From positions 13,747,660 to 13,811,659 of the forward strand of contig OZ018414.1 in the NCBI GenBank assembly GCA_963969595.1: a DNA stretch of 64,000 bases. Direction: 5' to 3'. Within the stretch, counting starts at the first letter, position 1; each line of letters begins with the position of its first letter. Below, one piece after another: positions 23,514-35,542 of this stretch. A program made the position numbers and the translations under genes. Origin of the DNA: Neckera pumila (taxonomy: Eukaryota > Streptophyta > Bryopsida > Hypnales > Neckeraceae). The notes under the pieces are model-generated. The model did not search any database. It worked only from the letters and a program-made list of their open reading frames with translations, and had not been told where the DNA came from.

Positions 23514-24435
23514 CCCCTAAAGGACCAAGGCCTTTTTACTGCCAAAAACTCTCAAAACTGCCATTTCTAGAGCAAAGAGTAAAAAAATGTGAAAAATGTT
23601 TTTTTCTGCACATCTAACCGTAGGATCTTATACCTAACTATTATGAGAATGTGTGGAAAAAATTTCAGAATTTTTGACCGCACAGATTGCAAGATATCTG
23701 CATTTAAAGTGGAAAAAACAAGATTTTCAGCACATTGCGGGACCAGATTTTTTGACTTTAAACATTTTTAACTAAACTTTTTTGCAGTACAGCATTTTGA
23801 GCTTTAAATCTTTATAGTGGAGAATTGAGTTGAGAATCTAGGAAAAAAAAAAAAATATCAAAAAAACTTAATTATCATTCTTTAAAAAATTGTTAAGTAG
23901 AAGTAGGTACGAGATAGAAGGAAAATCTAAAATACTCATAAATTTTTTATGGAATTAAAATGCACTAATTCCAATGGTGAGATTGTTCTAGCAAGCAAAC
24001 TAAACCATCACAAAAAAAAATAATTGAAGAATTACAAAAATTGCATTCCAAAATGAATCCTACAAGTTCTTTTTTCCAAGAAGATGCTCTAACTGTCCGA
24101 AAAACAAGAATGTCCATAACTTCCTCATAGCAAATCCAATTGAAATGAATCAAAGCTTTCCAGATAGACAAAAATATAATCTATAAGAAAAAGAATATAA
24201 AAAAAAAAAATTCAAAATTTTGCAAATTTTTTTTGCTGCCCTCCCTCCCCACGCATTCCAAGAAATGGCGTAATTTCTTGCTCAAAGGTCCAATTTCAAA
24301 AAAAAATTCCGCCACATACCTCTCTCAATTGTTCACCTTCTCAAAAAGTTTCAAAGAATCATGACAAAATTTCAGCCCGTAGGTATCTGCCCGAAAATGC
24401 ATTTGTCCCCCGAAGGGACAATGGTCCTTTAGGGG
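23514..24435 (+). mobile_element. Intact TTAA-type element (family B), younger nested copy
   Basis: 922 bp between TTAA at 23510-23513 and 24436-24439. The terminal inverted repeats are CCCCTAAAGGACCAAGG and CCCCTAAAGGACCATTG. The element sits inside a TTAA of the older copy 22384-24631; the intact version of that site, 'GCATTTAAAGTGG', can be read inside this copy itself at 23700-23712. It is AT-rich and has no transposase. Confidence 0.85.
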
Positions 24436-24682
24436 TTAAATGCAGATATCTTGCAATCTATGCGGTCAAAAATTCTGAAATTTTTTCCACACATTTTCAT
24501 ACTAGTTAGGTGTAAGATCCTACGGTTAGATGTGCAAAAAAGAACATTTTTCAGTTTTTTTTACTCTTTGCTATAAAAATGGCAGTTTTGGGTGCTTTTT
24601 GGCAGAAAAAAGGTCTTGGGCCTGTAGGGGGTTAAAAAACTCCAACAAGTTTTTTAACCAAGCCTAGCCTACAAGAATTTTG

Positions 24683-24739
24683 CATTTTATGAGCCAGATT
24701 GCATTTTATGAGCCAAATTGCATTTTATGAGCCAGATTT
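24683..24739 (+). repeat. Three tandem copies of a 19-bp unit
   Basis: The unit GCATTTTATGAGCCAGATT repeats three times (starts near 24683, 24702 and 24721), the middle one with one substitution. Confidence 0.85.
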
Positions 24740-25958
24740 CAAATATTTCAAAGAATTTTTCGTTGATTACCTAAATTACATTGTAGCTGCCCAAAATAAG
24801 GTTCGCTGGAATTTGAAACCTCAACGGAATTCTTGGATCCAAACCCAGGAAAAAGGGAACAATAAAAAAAGTGCAGTTGCTTTTGTGCATTCTTCGTATC
24901 GTCGCATTCATGTTGAGATAAGATTTGTTTCTTGTGCTCCTCCCACAACTACCTTGTGTCCGCAATAAGGTGAAATCTATTCTCAGCAAAATTATGCTTT
25001 CTACATGAGTGAGCGCATCCAGTAGAACGGAACAAATTCTTGGATTCAATTCGGCCTCGAGTAGAAGCTAAACTTTTCATTTGGGGGGATGACAAACAGA
25101 TGGGAATAGAAAACTATGCGTCATTCAACTTTTTGCAACAAATTGTAATACATTATATTCATTTGTTGGCTCTGGATCAAATACATTGCATCAACACAAG
25201 CTACATCTACAGTGGGGTGAAAGTTTGACTAAGTTCTTACGTACCGTGATTGCTGTTACTCAAACTGAGTCCTTGTCCCTCTCATAAATAAGATTCATCT
25301 ACAATACAACATTTACTCTAAAATAATCTAGTGTGTACATAGCCTCTCGTAAATTTGTAGCTGCCAAAGGGACAATGCCTCGCGTAGCATACAGCTGCTG
25401 TTTTCTGATGCAAAAGTACAATACAACAGAATGCGAAGTTTTCATGATGATCAGGGATTATAGAGATTGTCATGCAAAAGACGGACTTTAAATCTAGACC
25501 ATCATCAGGGTTCAGGTCTTTCCAGCTGGGGAACGTGCACCTGGGATGTCAGACAAGCACATTTACAAATCCTCGAAGTACACATAAAGCTATATCCGGG
25601 TAGCCAACAATGTGACATTCGTAATTGAAATTCAGTTACAAAATTTCTCCAATCTCTTACAACATCTGCACAAGCACTCAACGCAGCCAAGACCTAACTC
25701 ATTCAACTATACTCTTGCCAGATGAAGCACTAGCTTAGCAAAATGGCAAGCATTCTCACATTCAGATGTGCAAATGGATTTAGCAGGAATTCTGAGATTC
25801 AGAGTTGGAACATGAATAATTTTACAGCCACACAACAGACATGAAGGAGTGCATTCATGCAGTGGGCAATCGTTATCATGTATGAGAGACCCTATATCAA
25901 CGAAGATAATATGGACGAAGTTAAAATGGAAACTGGAATTAACCGAGCACATAAATCT
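24740..25958. other. Intergenic downstream of SCP2
   Basis: No gene is supported. ORFs of up to 92 codons occur in several frames on both strands and none shows a recognisable domain. The part next to 25959 presumably holds the SCP2 3' UTR. Confidence 0.45.
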
Positions 25959-28167
25959 TCAAAGTTTGGCAGGCTTAGGGAAGATTTCTGGTGTAAACTT
26001 CTGAGCAGCACTCATGCTTCCTTTGACCTTCATCTTGCCCCTGTCAACAATGTTGTGACCTTGCTCAGTTGCCTTACTCATAGCTAACGTAATAAACCTA
26101 AAAGCTCAGTATTGGATTGCGTTAATTTCTACTGGGCTTTGTTGGAAAATAAAAATGATGGTTCCAATGCATTTTCGTATATATTTTTTGCAAACTATGA
26201 AAAACGCCTCACAAAGGAGCACAGAAATGCAATTCAGGAGAACCAAACCGAACTAAAGACATCCTGAGGTTCGCAATGTGGTAAGGACAACACGTTTGCC
26301 TAACAAACGGGTAGCGCAATTAACCCCCAAGCTCCCAACCTAAACAATTCGAATTCCTATTTGACAGCACATAGTCATTCATAGTGACTTTCAAACATAT
26401 CTCTATCGTTCAGAAGTTTAGGAAACGATTTCTTCTTTGATTCGTTTTGTTACCTTGCTTGAAGTTATTACCTGATAAAAGCCATTTGAGGGTTCATCTT
26501 TCCAGAAGCAACACTGATGAAGTCGGAATCGACAAAACTGAAGGCGGCATCAGGCTTGCCCTCGGCCTTGCCTGTAATCCAAGACCGAGAGCTGTCAGTT
26601 GCCAGATACACAAAGTCTCCACGTTCGTTGAATATGCTGAATTTAATGATACCAAGATAATTTCTCGAAGCAGTGATCTAACCATCCAAATCAGTCACTC
26701 TTTGCAACCCCCGTCCTCCAAAGTGCAAGTATTACAAAATTATGCTGAATTTTATAATGAAATAGATAATCATTCGAAAGAAGGAAGGCCATAACCCTCT
26801 CTTCCAGAACAGTAGTTATGCCTCTAGACCCTCCACTTTCAACCACAGTGCATTGTGTGGCAATAAAACCGTAAGGAGAGGATTATGATGCTTACCCTTG
26901 TATACTTTCAAATTCTTGAGGTCCACCACAAAGCTCTCCTCTTCAAAACCTATTTTCTGCAAACATTCCAACAAAAGCCCTAATCCACCAATATCTACGA
27001 GCAAACATAGCAGCCATGATTCTCGTCCCATCGTAGACTTACCAGCAGCTTCAACCCAACTTAGTACGCAGTTGCAGCAGCTACTGGTATTAAGAGCATG
27101 GCCTTCTAGGTCAGAAAAAAAAAGGGGGGGGTCTGGGAATAAATAAATTCTCGTCTTTCCATGAACGCTCCACTGAACAACAGCACAAGTTGAAGGAAAC
27201 ATTCACAAACAGGATAGCTACTGCACACAAACTGAAAAACGAGTACATCTAACTTCACCTGAATCTAGCAAAAAAATCAAACAAAAGCTGCAGCAAAGCG
27301 TTACACGCACAAAACCAATGATCATGAAACAGCTGACGAGTCAACTCCAGGCACCGATACCTAGTGCACAATCTCAATGAGACCTTATAATCTAATAATC
27401 CAAAGAATAGCAGTCAGCCATAATTAGGAGCTCCCATCATTATGAGCTCTATTACAACACTCAATTTCCCAACATCTACATTCGCCACCCTTTTATCACC
27501 CAAGCTTACAGCGTCTTACTAGATTACAGTAGCTTGTGTTACCAAAAGCGGGATCGTTCAACATCTTTTAATTGCATGCTCGATTGCCTCAGACAGCATT
27601 TTTTCCAACTCTGTTTTCTACGACTCTGCTCTGAAGCTAGAAGTAAACAGATTGAAAATCATAAAAAAACACTCAAATTATTACTAAACTAAAAATAAGA
27701 ATAGAACAAAACAATTTTATTCTGCTTATCAATAACCTAGCTATACATCGAAAAAAAAAAAACTTCGCTACTTGCACAGCTCAACAAACTAAGCTTATTC
27801 TCCACAAGCAGGCTTCGAATTTAAGTGACCAAGTACCCAACCTCAACGCAGGAAACAAAGAATATTCACAAACAAAACAATTCAGATGCTTCCTTAATAA
27901 TCATAGAAATCCAACCACCACAATCACAAACACAACCCAAAACAGCAGCAGCAGCAGCAATACTGCCCGATTTCAAACGCGATGAAGCTCTTTACTTCCG
28001 ATCCAGCAACGAAGCCCTACCTTGGGCGCAATGTTGATCTGGTAGACCAACCCTATTTTCGTCTGAAGCTCCTTCCCGGCGTCCGTGGTGAGATGGGTCC
28101 TCGCCATGTCCAAAAGCTGAGCCGACTTCAGCTTGGAGCCTTCGGCGACGCTCCCCTCCGACGCCAT
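25959..28167 (-). CDS. SCP2: Sterol carrier protein 2 (SCP2), peroxisomal type
   Basis: Four exons (- strand): 28021-28167, 26896-26956, 26472-26571 and 25959-26040. The junctions are GT-AG and in phase, giving 129 aa against about 123 for Arabidopsis SCP2. The family binds and moves lipids such as fatty acyl-CoAs and sterols. Seen: 'HLTTDAGKELQTKIGLVYQI', 'FEEESFVVDLKNLKVYKG', 'DAAFSFVDSDFISVASGKMN', and 'MKVKGSMSAAQKFTPEIFP'. The last three residues are AKL, a type 1 peroxisomal targeting signal variant (Arabidopsis SCP2 ends SKL). Intron 1 is long (about 1.06 kb) and contains a (CAG)n-like run at about 27945-27963. The start ATG at 28167 begins 'MASEGS', in line with the family. Confidence 0.93.
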
Positions 28168-29116
28168 AGCTCCGATCCTCCCAATTTCCTCCCAAGTCAC
28201 AAATACCTCACAAACCAACAAACCCCTCTCACAGAAGCTCTCAAGCAAAACACGGCACGACTGACGAACTAAAATTGCGTTGAGAACGAGAAACTGCACT
28301 ACTGCTGCATACAAGATTAACTCACAAGCTAGAGTGCGTGCGTACTTGGAGGATTACGTAAAGCAAAAGCCAGCTCCGAAAACAACAAAACTGCTGCCTG
28401 GATTTGTGGCGGTGCTGCTGTACGTCTTGGAATTGGTGTACAACTAAATTGATTATTACTGCGTAATTGATTGTGAATAGAAATTGAACAGAAGGCGATG
28501 ATAATCTCCACGAATGCTCAGTGCGATCGGCGATGGCAGTAACTTATGACACGTACAATTGCGATGGAGAATTGGGTATCGTCGTCATGCGCAGGCTGAC
28601 GGAGGTGGTGACGAAGGCGGACAGGCCCTGTTACTATTGGGTTGGTGAGGACTTATTGGAGCATTTTCTTACCAAAAAAATATAATTTTGTGGTGAAACT
28701 AATTTTGTTGGTGACACTAATTTGCATGCTCGGTAATAGGCAAAATCAATTTTACATTGAATAGGTTTATTTAGTTGTCCTTCTAATTAGATTGCCTGAT
28801 CTAATATATAGGGACATGATGGAAAATTAGATTTCAAAATCTACAGCCAGAGTACACTATAGAAACTCAAGAATATACTTATTTATTGTTTTATTGATTA
28901 CTTAAATTAGAAAGAAATTTGGTGAAGATTACACAGGCAACCTAATGAGGAGTGTGTTTGATGCAATCCAACAGAAGTTCATGTCATCTTCAAAACCAAG
29001 GTCATTGTTTTGGAAAATGGATTGTTTGTTTGTTGCACTTGTGGAGCTTGCTAATTTGACTTCCAACCAATCACAAGTCTTCTAGTGAGCAATAGCAAAA
29101 ACAATATATATCATTG
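28168..29116. other. Upstream region of SCP2 and intergenic DNA
   Basis: Bases 28168-28640 have higher G/C content and probably contain the SCP2 promoter and leader. No TATA box could be assigned with confidence. The rest is AT-rich with no gene seen. Confidence 0.45.
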
Positions 29117-29120
29117 TTAA

Positions 29121-29534
29121 TCCCTAAAGGATCAAATAGTGTTTTTTGGCAACATAGCAATTTTGGGCAGCTCACTACAAACGGAGTTTTTATTTATTTT
29201 CTTTGAAAATTTCACAAAACATGTGCCCGAGGAGTAGCTTTAAGGTCCAACAATTTTCATAAGTTTTGACTACACGATTAAAAAGTTATTGCATGATATG
29301 TAATTTTTTGCATTTGGCGGGCAGCCCGGGTTGCCCGCCGAACGCGGAAAATTACATATCATGCAATAACTTTTTAATCGTGTAGTCAAAACTTATGAAA
29401 ATTGTTGGACCTTAAAGCTACTCCTCGGGCACATGTTTTGTGAAATTTTCAAAGAAAATAAATAAAAACTCTGTTTGTAGTGAGCTGCCCAAAATTGCTA
29501 TATTGCCAAAAAACGGTGTTTGGTCCTTTAGGGG
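29121..29534. mobile_element. Long foldback (palindromic) element with TTAA-type ends
   Basis: 414 bp of nearly perfect inverted repeat, with arms of about 200 bp meeting near 29327-29330 in GGGCAGCCCGGGTTGCCC. The ends are TCCCTAAAGGATCAAA and, inverted, CCCCTAAAGGACCAAAC. TTAA precedes the left end (29117-29120); the right flank is TCCA, a likely mutated TTAA. The arm sequence recurs as a single copy at 58430-58645, at the right end of a family A element. It has no ORF of note. Confidence 0.85.
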
Positions 29535-31261
29535 TCCAATGAACTATTTGTAGAAGAAAATGTGGTATTTGGCACAATTGCCACATGAGAATGGAAAGGA
29601 CGCTATGGGAGGGCCATTTCAAGGCTCTTTCCAAAGCTATGAACCAACATGTGCACTACTAGCCAAAATGTTATATAATTCAAAAAAAATGAATAAATAT
29701 TTTTAAATATTTTTTAAATATTTAAAAATAAATTAAATAATCAAATTGGAATTGGCAAGTTTCCAGCCATTTCAAATTTCAGATATTTGTAATTTCGGAT
29801 TCATTATAATATTAAAGATTTTTTTAATAATTATTTAATTAAGCTGTCTTTCATTTTTATTCAATTGAGACCTTAGAGTTTGATAGTATTTTTTTTTTTT
29901 TTTTAAATTTTAAATTTTTTTGGTGGTTTTGGTCAATGTTCTCTAATGTTTAGGAACTCCCGTCCCTCCACAGGCCTTGTTCTTCTTCTAGTGACCTTGG
30001 CAAAAGTGCAATTTTTACTAAACCCAAAGAAAAAATTAGTCAGTCTGAGCATTATTTGAATACTTTTTATTCTAAAAATGTAGGAGTAGGTTAATATTTA
30101 AAATTTGTCCTGTATTTGCAAACGGGTGTCAAAGGAAGGTTTAACTAAGAGTAGTACAAATGAAATATGGCACCAAACTCCATTAGACCTCAAATTGGGT
30201 GCTCCAAGGAATTCATTGTGTGTTTTTCCCAAACTTCAGCTCCTAATCCCCCATTGCATATACTTTACGATTAATTCAAATGTATTGTGTTGTTGGTGAT
30301 ATTCAACAAGCATCCAAATAAACATTTGAGCATGATTTTCATTAATAATATGTCATAGTTTTTTCTATTTCACATTGAACCTTCTCTATAAAACCATCTG
30401 GGAACAAACCAAGCGGTCTCCACAATTTAAGTTGTCCTACAAACACAATTATACTACAAAAGAAAACTTTAAATATTAGTAGACCACACACACATGAGCA
30501 CCATCTATTGTTTGTGACCACCCAAGACTCTAACTGATGTTTAAACTAGCTTTTGGTAAGTATTTATTTCATATTGTCATGGTAGTGAGGACAAATTCAA
30601 AAAAAACATTGGGCCAATTCTCAATTAAATATCCTTTGAGTTTGATGAAAGGCCCAATTCAAGGATCCAAGTAATTTTAGATTGATTTCAATGTTTGCAA
30701 GATGGAGCCAACAATTAGGCCCTAACTTTAAATGAACCTAAGAAGAATTAAAGAGGAGAAAAATAAAGGACTTGAAAAAAGATAAGTGAAAATAAGGCAT
30801 GTAGTCACAAACAAAATCAGAAATTGGAATCAAATTTTTGTGTTTAAATTGACTTTTTTGCATGGATAATAATGAAATTCCACTTCTAATGTTGACAAAA
30901 TTTTATGAATGAATAGATTTAAAAATTCAAAGTGTTGATTTTCATAAATGTCCCAAATGATTTATAGATGTTCCAAAATTTAACTTCCAGGATCTGAATT
31001 TATAACATGTACATTTTAGGCAAAAGTCTATAGGGTTTGATTTTGTGACACAATTACAATTAGGTGTGGTTATTATGTATACTATATCCTTTAGAACTAA
31101 TCATATTGGAAGTTATAATAGTCTCCATCAACATGTATTTTGTTGACAAGTATTCTTTCTTTTGGATATATCTTCTTATATCATATGAATTTTTGTAACT
31201 ATTGTCATCAAAAGAATTTATGTGAGTAAAATTATATTTGGTATGTATAGTTAGTTCAATA
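29535..31261. other. AT-rich intergenic DNA with a family F repeat copy
   Basis: Bases about 30105-30290 form the second copy of dispersed repeat F, sharing 'AACTCCATTAGACC' and 'GGGTGCTCCAAGG'. The flanks, including the AT-only stretch 29690-29750 and the T-run near 29890, show no gene. Confidence 0.5.
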
Positions 31262-31265
31262 TTAA

Positions 31266-31850
31266 CCTTTAAAGCCCCATGAATCTCCTTAAGGACTCTT
31301 CAAGGTTTGGGCAAGTTCCTATAATCTCAATTTTTGGCATAATTTTTTGAATTTTTTTAAAAGATAGGAAAATAGATTAACTTTCTAGGAATATCAATTT
31401 CATTTCAATCAATGATTGGGAATGAAAGTTATGCCATCCAAACCAAAAAACAAGCAAAGGCAAGCAATTGAAAAAATAAAAAACATTGAAATAATTTATT
31501 TAAATTTTTTTATTTCTTACAGGTTATATTTTTTCTCTATGGAAATATGTCATTCATTCCATTTGTATAAGTGATGTGAAAGTTATAGAACATCTTGTTT
31601 TGTGGACAATTTGAGAATTCTTTTGAAGAAATAATGCATTGGATTTGTTTTTAAATTCAATTTTTGCAATTCAAAAAAACATTGTAAAACAATCTCACTA
31701 TTGGAATTATTATGTTTCAATTCCATCTTAGAGTTATTAATAATTTGGTTTTCTTTCTAGCTTGTACCTGCTTTAGTTTAGCAATTTTAGAGAATGAAAA
31801 TCAAGTTTTTTATATGTAACTCTTAATCTTGAACTCTCAACTAATGCCAT
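31266..31850 (-). mobile_element. Degraded family B element
   Basis: Starts TTAACCTTTAAAGCCCCATGA at 31262 and follows the order of the reversed family B copies: 'GGGCAAGTTCCTATAAT', 'ATTGGGAATGAAAGTTATGCC', 'TGGAAATATGTCATTCATTCCATT', and 'AACAATCTCACTATTGGAATTA'. It fades out after about 31850 with no right end visible. It is more diverged than the other copies and so probably older. Confidence 0.6.
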
Positions 31851-32260
31851 GCCTAATCATGATAACTTTGGCAAGGTTGAATAAATTTACATTTTGAAAT
31901 TTGAAATTTTTTCACTATTGTAAGATATCATTTGTTGTAAGAGTTCAATTTGTAAGTAAAAAAAAAATGTAACTCATAAAAATACATTATATTTTTTCGT
32001 AGGCAAATTTTGTCCCCTAAAAATCCTAAAGAAGGAAGTACAGTATCTTCTTTCACAGAATATAGTAGATTTTTTTAATTTTTAAACTATTGTAAGAAAC
32101 ACTTGTACCATTTGTTTCATATATCACTAGCCAATTGGGCATAAGTACATAATCATAAAGTTTTATTTGGATAGCCATTAAATTTTACCAAGGCTACACA
32201 AAGAAAATATAGTTCTACCATATATTTTGAGTATTTCTCATTAATATGACTATGACTATG

Positions 32261-32493
32261 CATTAGATGACATTCTGGGGCATTAAAAGACCATGAATTC
32301 CCAGAGAGTTCCCTTGCGTTTCTTGACTGTAGAAATGCAGTTGCAGTAGCTGACTGATGTGGCACCAATATTGCCATGTCATTTTTTTTTTTAATAAATA
32401 TTTTTTGATAGCATGTACCGCTATTCACTAATCAAGCTAGACTAGGAAATAGGCCTGAAACGGCCCTCCAATGCCCTGGAATGTCATCTAATG
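32261..32493. mobile_element. MITE family E, copy 1
   Basis: The ends are CATTAGATGACATTC and, inverted, CATTAGATGACATTCCAGG. Outside them, ACTATG and GCATAGT extend the inverted match. The interior shares 'GGCCTGAAACGGCCCTCCAAT' with the other four copies. It is non-coding. Confidence 0.7.
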
Positions 32494-32585
32494 GCATAGT
32501 GTAGCAATTTCCAAACCCTCAAGAGGATTGTACCACAATCTAACCAAGGTGGTGTGGAAAAGTAATGTCTCAAAGCAATGGACTT

Positions 32586-33200
32586 AACTTAAGAATTTAT
32601 AACTAATTCTTTACAATTTGGAATGCAATGAAACGTACATTTTAATGAAGAAAAAGAAGGGATCTACTACAAAAGAATTCAAGATGAAAAGTTTGAAGTT
32701 TTTCTTACCTTGAGATTTGATTGCTAATGGCAATTAGGGTTCCTCTACTTTAATATTGAATTCAACTTTAGAAATTCATGACAAATTTTCTACAATTTAG
32801 AATACAATTAAACAAATATCCAAAGAAAAAAGAGGAAGATATATACTATAAAAAAATGCAAGATGGAAAGTTTAAGACTTGGCGTTCTTTAAAATTTGGA
32901 TTTTAGAGGGGATCGTCTTTTTGCCACTTCAATATTGAACTCAACTTTATAAATCCATAACTAATTCTCTACAACTTCGAATGCAGTGAAAGAAATTCTC
33001 AAAGAATGAAGGAGAAGAGATATACTAAATAAAAATACAAAATGAAAGGTTGAGATTAGCCTTGCCTTGAGATTTAAGCTTAACAAACTATTGTTGGTCT
33101 ACCACTTCAAGATTGGACTAACTTTCAAATTTCATAACTAATTTTCTACAAATCAGAATGCAATAGAAGAAATGTCTACTAAAAGATCTATCTAGCAAAA
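32586..33200 (+). repeat. Satellite-like tandem repeat, period about 178 bp, ~3.5 units
   Basis: Units begin near 32586, 32764, 32943 and 33120 (spacings 178, 179 and 177). Each carries 'AACTT..AAATTCATAACTAATT', 'CTACAA..T.GAATGCAATGAA' and, except the partial last one, a 'GATATACTA' and 'AAGATG.AAAGTTT' stretch with limited divergence. The array lies between two MITE E copies. It is AT-rich and has no open frame. Confidence 0.75.
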
Positions 33201-33350
33201 ATATTAGATATTATATTCCAACTCAAATATCTGCAAGTGTAGGATTCAAGCATCACCTAGGATTTACAAACCCTCTAATCCTCTAGACTTTTCCTCTTCT
33301 ACATTATCCTAATATTTGATGGTTATTTTCTCTTCTAATCTTTAAACTTG

Positions 33351-33582
33351 CATTAGAGGACATTTGAGGCCTCTCGAAGACCGTTTCAGGCCTGTTCCCA
33401 ATGCTATCTCGATTCTATGAACAATCGGTACGGTCTGTTAGATTTTTTTTTATTTTTTTATTTTACGAAAATGATGTAGCACGGTGTCGACCACGTCAAC
33501 CAACTGCTTCCCCTGCGTTCTCACAATCTAGGAATGCAGGGGAACTTGCAGTCTTCTAGAAGCTTCAAATCTCCCCCAGAGC
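33351..33582. mobile_element. MITE family E, copy 2
   Basis: The left end is CATTAGAGGACATTTGAGGC, then 'GACCGTTTCAGGCC'. The right part 'AACTTGCAGTCTTCTAGAAGC' matches the copy at 45421-45645, but the terminal CTAATG is lost, so the right boundary is approximate. Confidence 0.55.
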
Positions 33583-34343
33583 AAGATGGATCTACTAGAA
33601 GGTTTAACCTAAAGAGGGAGAGGGAGAGGGAGTTTCAATCCTAGCCCCAAACCTTAGTCTTAATCCGCCTATTCTTCATTCATCTAATCTTCAATCTCCT
33701 TCTAGTCTTCATTTGCGGCTAGTCTTCATCTACCTTGCATATTCACCTTCCTATTGGCCCTTGCTATTCATCAAATTCTAATAATTTAACTTGTATTTTC
33801 TATCCTTTTGTTCATTCTAACATATATCATCTAACTTCTTACCATGACATATTGCTTCTAAAATATGAGTTCTCTAAAATCTCTACTATTTACATTAATT
33901 TAATCCTAATTTATAATTCTAGGTAGTAAGTGAGCTTGAAGCCAAACCAAGGACGGTTTGGAAGGCTCACAAATAATACTCTTGAAGGTGTGTCACACTT
34001 GACATTTGGGAGGGCTTCAATACTTTTGAGTACCTTTTCTTTGAATTAAAACCTAAATTTTTTGTAAAGCCACCTTGTGATTCCTTCACCCCTTTTCAAA
34101 GAAGGATTTCAAAGAATTAACATTGCAAATGTCTTAGACTATTGCTTGAAGAAGTCTATAATCTGAGGATTTTGGTGGTTCATCAATGACTATAAATTTG
34201 AGATTTCTTCATCTCAAGCTTTTATAGGAAAATTCACAATAATAACAAAAAATTTATTCTCATAAATAATAGCCCTACTTTTCTAATTTCTCTTCAAGTG
34301 GGAACCCCAGTATTGCAAAGATTACCACTATTCCATCCAAATA
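33583..34343. other. Intergenic, no gene seen
   Basis: Contains a short GA-rich tract (33615-33632) and AT-rich sequence with a 63-codon ORF that has no recognisable domain. Confidence 0.4.
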
Positions 34344-34781
34344 AGGTAAACCAGCCCATTGTGGTCAAATTTTGGAGTCTACCCTCATGCCATTGCTAAA
34401 AGTTTTCAAATCTTTTCCCACATGAAGACAAGTGTGAGAAATAGTGAGAACAATTGAAATTATATTTTTCGAACAAAGTATGAATTTGTTACAGATTTTT
34501 GAAGTGATCTGTTCAAAAGAGTCAGTAGACTATCCCATAACCAACAAAAAGTGTATTCAATATGCTCTTTTTAATTACCTAAAGTGGTCACAATAATTCT
34601 AATGTAGAAGGCCATGAAAAGTCACGTCCTACAATCATTTACACTTGAAAACCAGGTTTTCCTACTGAGGTCACTAATCACTCCATTGGTGTCAGGTTAG
34701 ACATTGATTGTGGCCAAAACCTATCATGGGGTCATTAGGTGTCCACTATGGGTCATCTGACCACAATGGGTTGGTTTACCT
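34344..34781. mobile_element. TA-flanked MITE, copy 2
   Basis: The terminal inverted repeats read AGGTAAACCAGCCCATTGTG on the left and, inverted, AGGTAAACCAACCCATTGTG. TA is at 34342-34343 and 34782-34783. It is 438 bp and non-coding, the same family as 22712-23128. 'ACCACAATGGG' motifs recur inside the right end. Confidence 0.8.
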
Positions 34782-35126
34782 TAGTAGTAGAGTGCAATTC
34801 TAAGTACTATGAAGTATTAGTACCCACCAAAGATGTCTTGGAAAAGAATAAGGATGAAAATTGAATTTCATTCATTTGCATGGATAAAATAGAAAAGAAA
34901 TACATACTTATACCATAAAAAGTCAAGGATCAAATGGCAGTCCACATTTCCCAATTCAACCATGAAATAGTACTGAAACATAGTCATAGTATTAAAAGTA
35001 CCAATTTCCCAAAATAAAAAAATGCAACAAATAGTATAAGTGATTCTTGATATGATCCTAAAGACAAAGTTCACATTAAAAAAAAAAACTGATTTAGCTC
35101 CTAAATCAGCACAAGGCACCATATTT

Positions 35127-35542
35127 TTTTTATTTTTTATTTTTTTAACAAATGGAAAGAACCCACTGTATTAAAAAAAAAAAAAAAATACAAAACAGCT
35201 AAGCCGTGAGGTTGGACAATGAAGAGAATATGAGCAAAAAGGACCAAAGAAAACAAAAAAATCAAAGAACCCTAGGTAAAACTACAAACAAGAGGGCCAC
35301 ACCTTTGCTACCTAGTAATGCCACCCTCCCTCGACGCTATCAACTTGGAACGGAGCCAGATGTTATTAAATTTGAGCCACGCAGAGTCTGCAAGGTGAGG
35401 TTGGAGCCTAGCGGTTGTTTGAGCCTTAAGTAATGCCGCTCTACCCGAGTCAAGAAGCGAGTCCCATAGCACTTGTTGCAGGAGCCCATTTAGCCACAAT
35501 GTATGAGAAAACACCTTTTGGTTCTGAGCGATCCAGATTAGC
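35127..35542 (-). mobile_element. 5'-truncated LINE (non-LTR retrotransposon) 3' end
   Basis: Flanked by a 15-bp direct repeat, CAAGGCACCATATTT, at 35112-35126 and 35543-35557. On the minus strand the insertion starts with an open frame reading 'WLIWIAQNQKVFSHTLWLNG', which resembles the zinc-knuckle end of plant LINE reverse transcriptases ('W.IW..RN..VF'). It then continues through a 3' UTR to an A-rich tail, seen as a T-rich run at 35127-35146. Truncated 5' end, target duplication and poly(A) side all fit target-primed reverse transcription. Confidence 0.8.

Larger units (their letters stand above)
22384..24631 (-). mobile_element. Older TTAA-type element (family B) interrupted by two insertions
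   Basis: Outer TTAA at 22380-22383 and 24632-24635. The ends are TCCCTAAAAGCC and, inverted, CCCCCTACAGGCCC. Its own sequence is 22384-22711, 23129-23509 and 24440-24631. The gaps are filled by a TA-flanked MITE (22712-23128) and a younger family B copy (23514-24435). Removing both restores the collinear order seen in 35612-36488 and 63049-63937. Confidence 0.8.
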
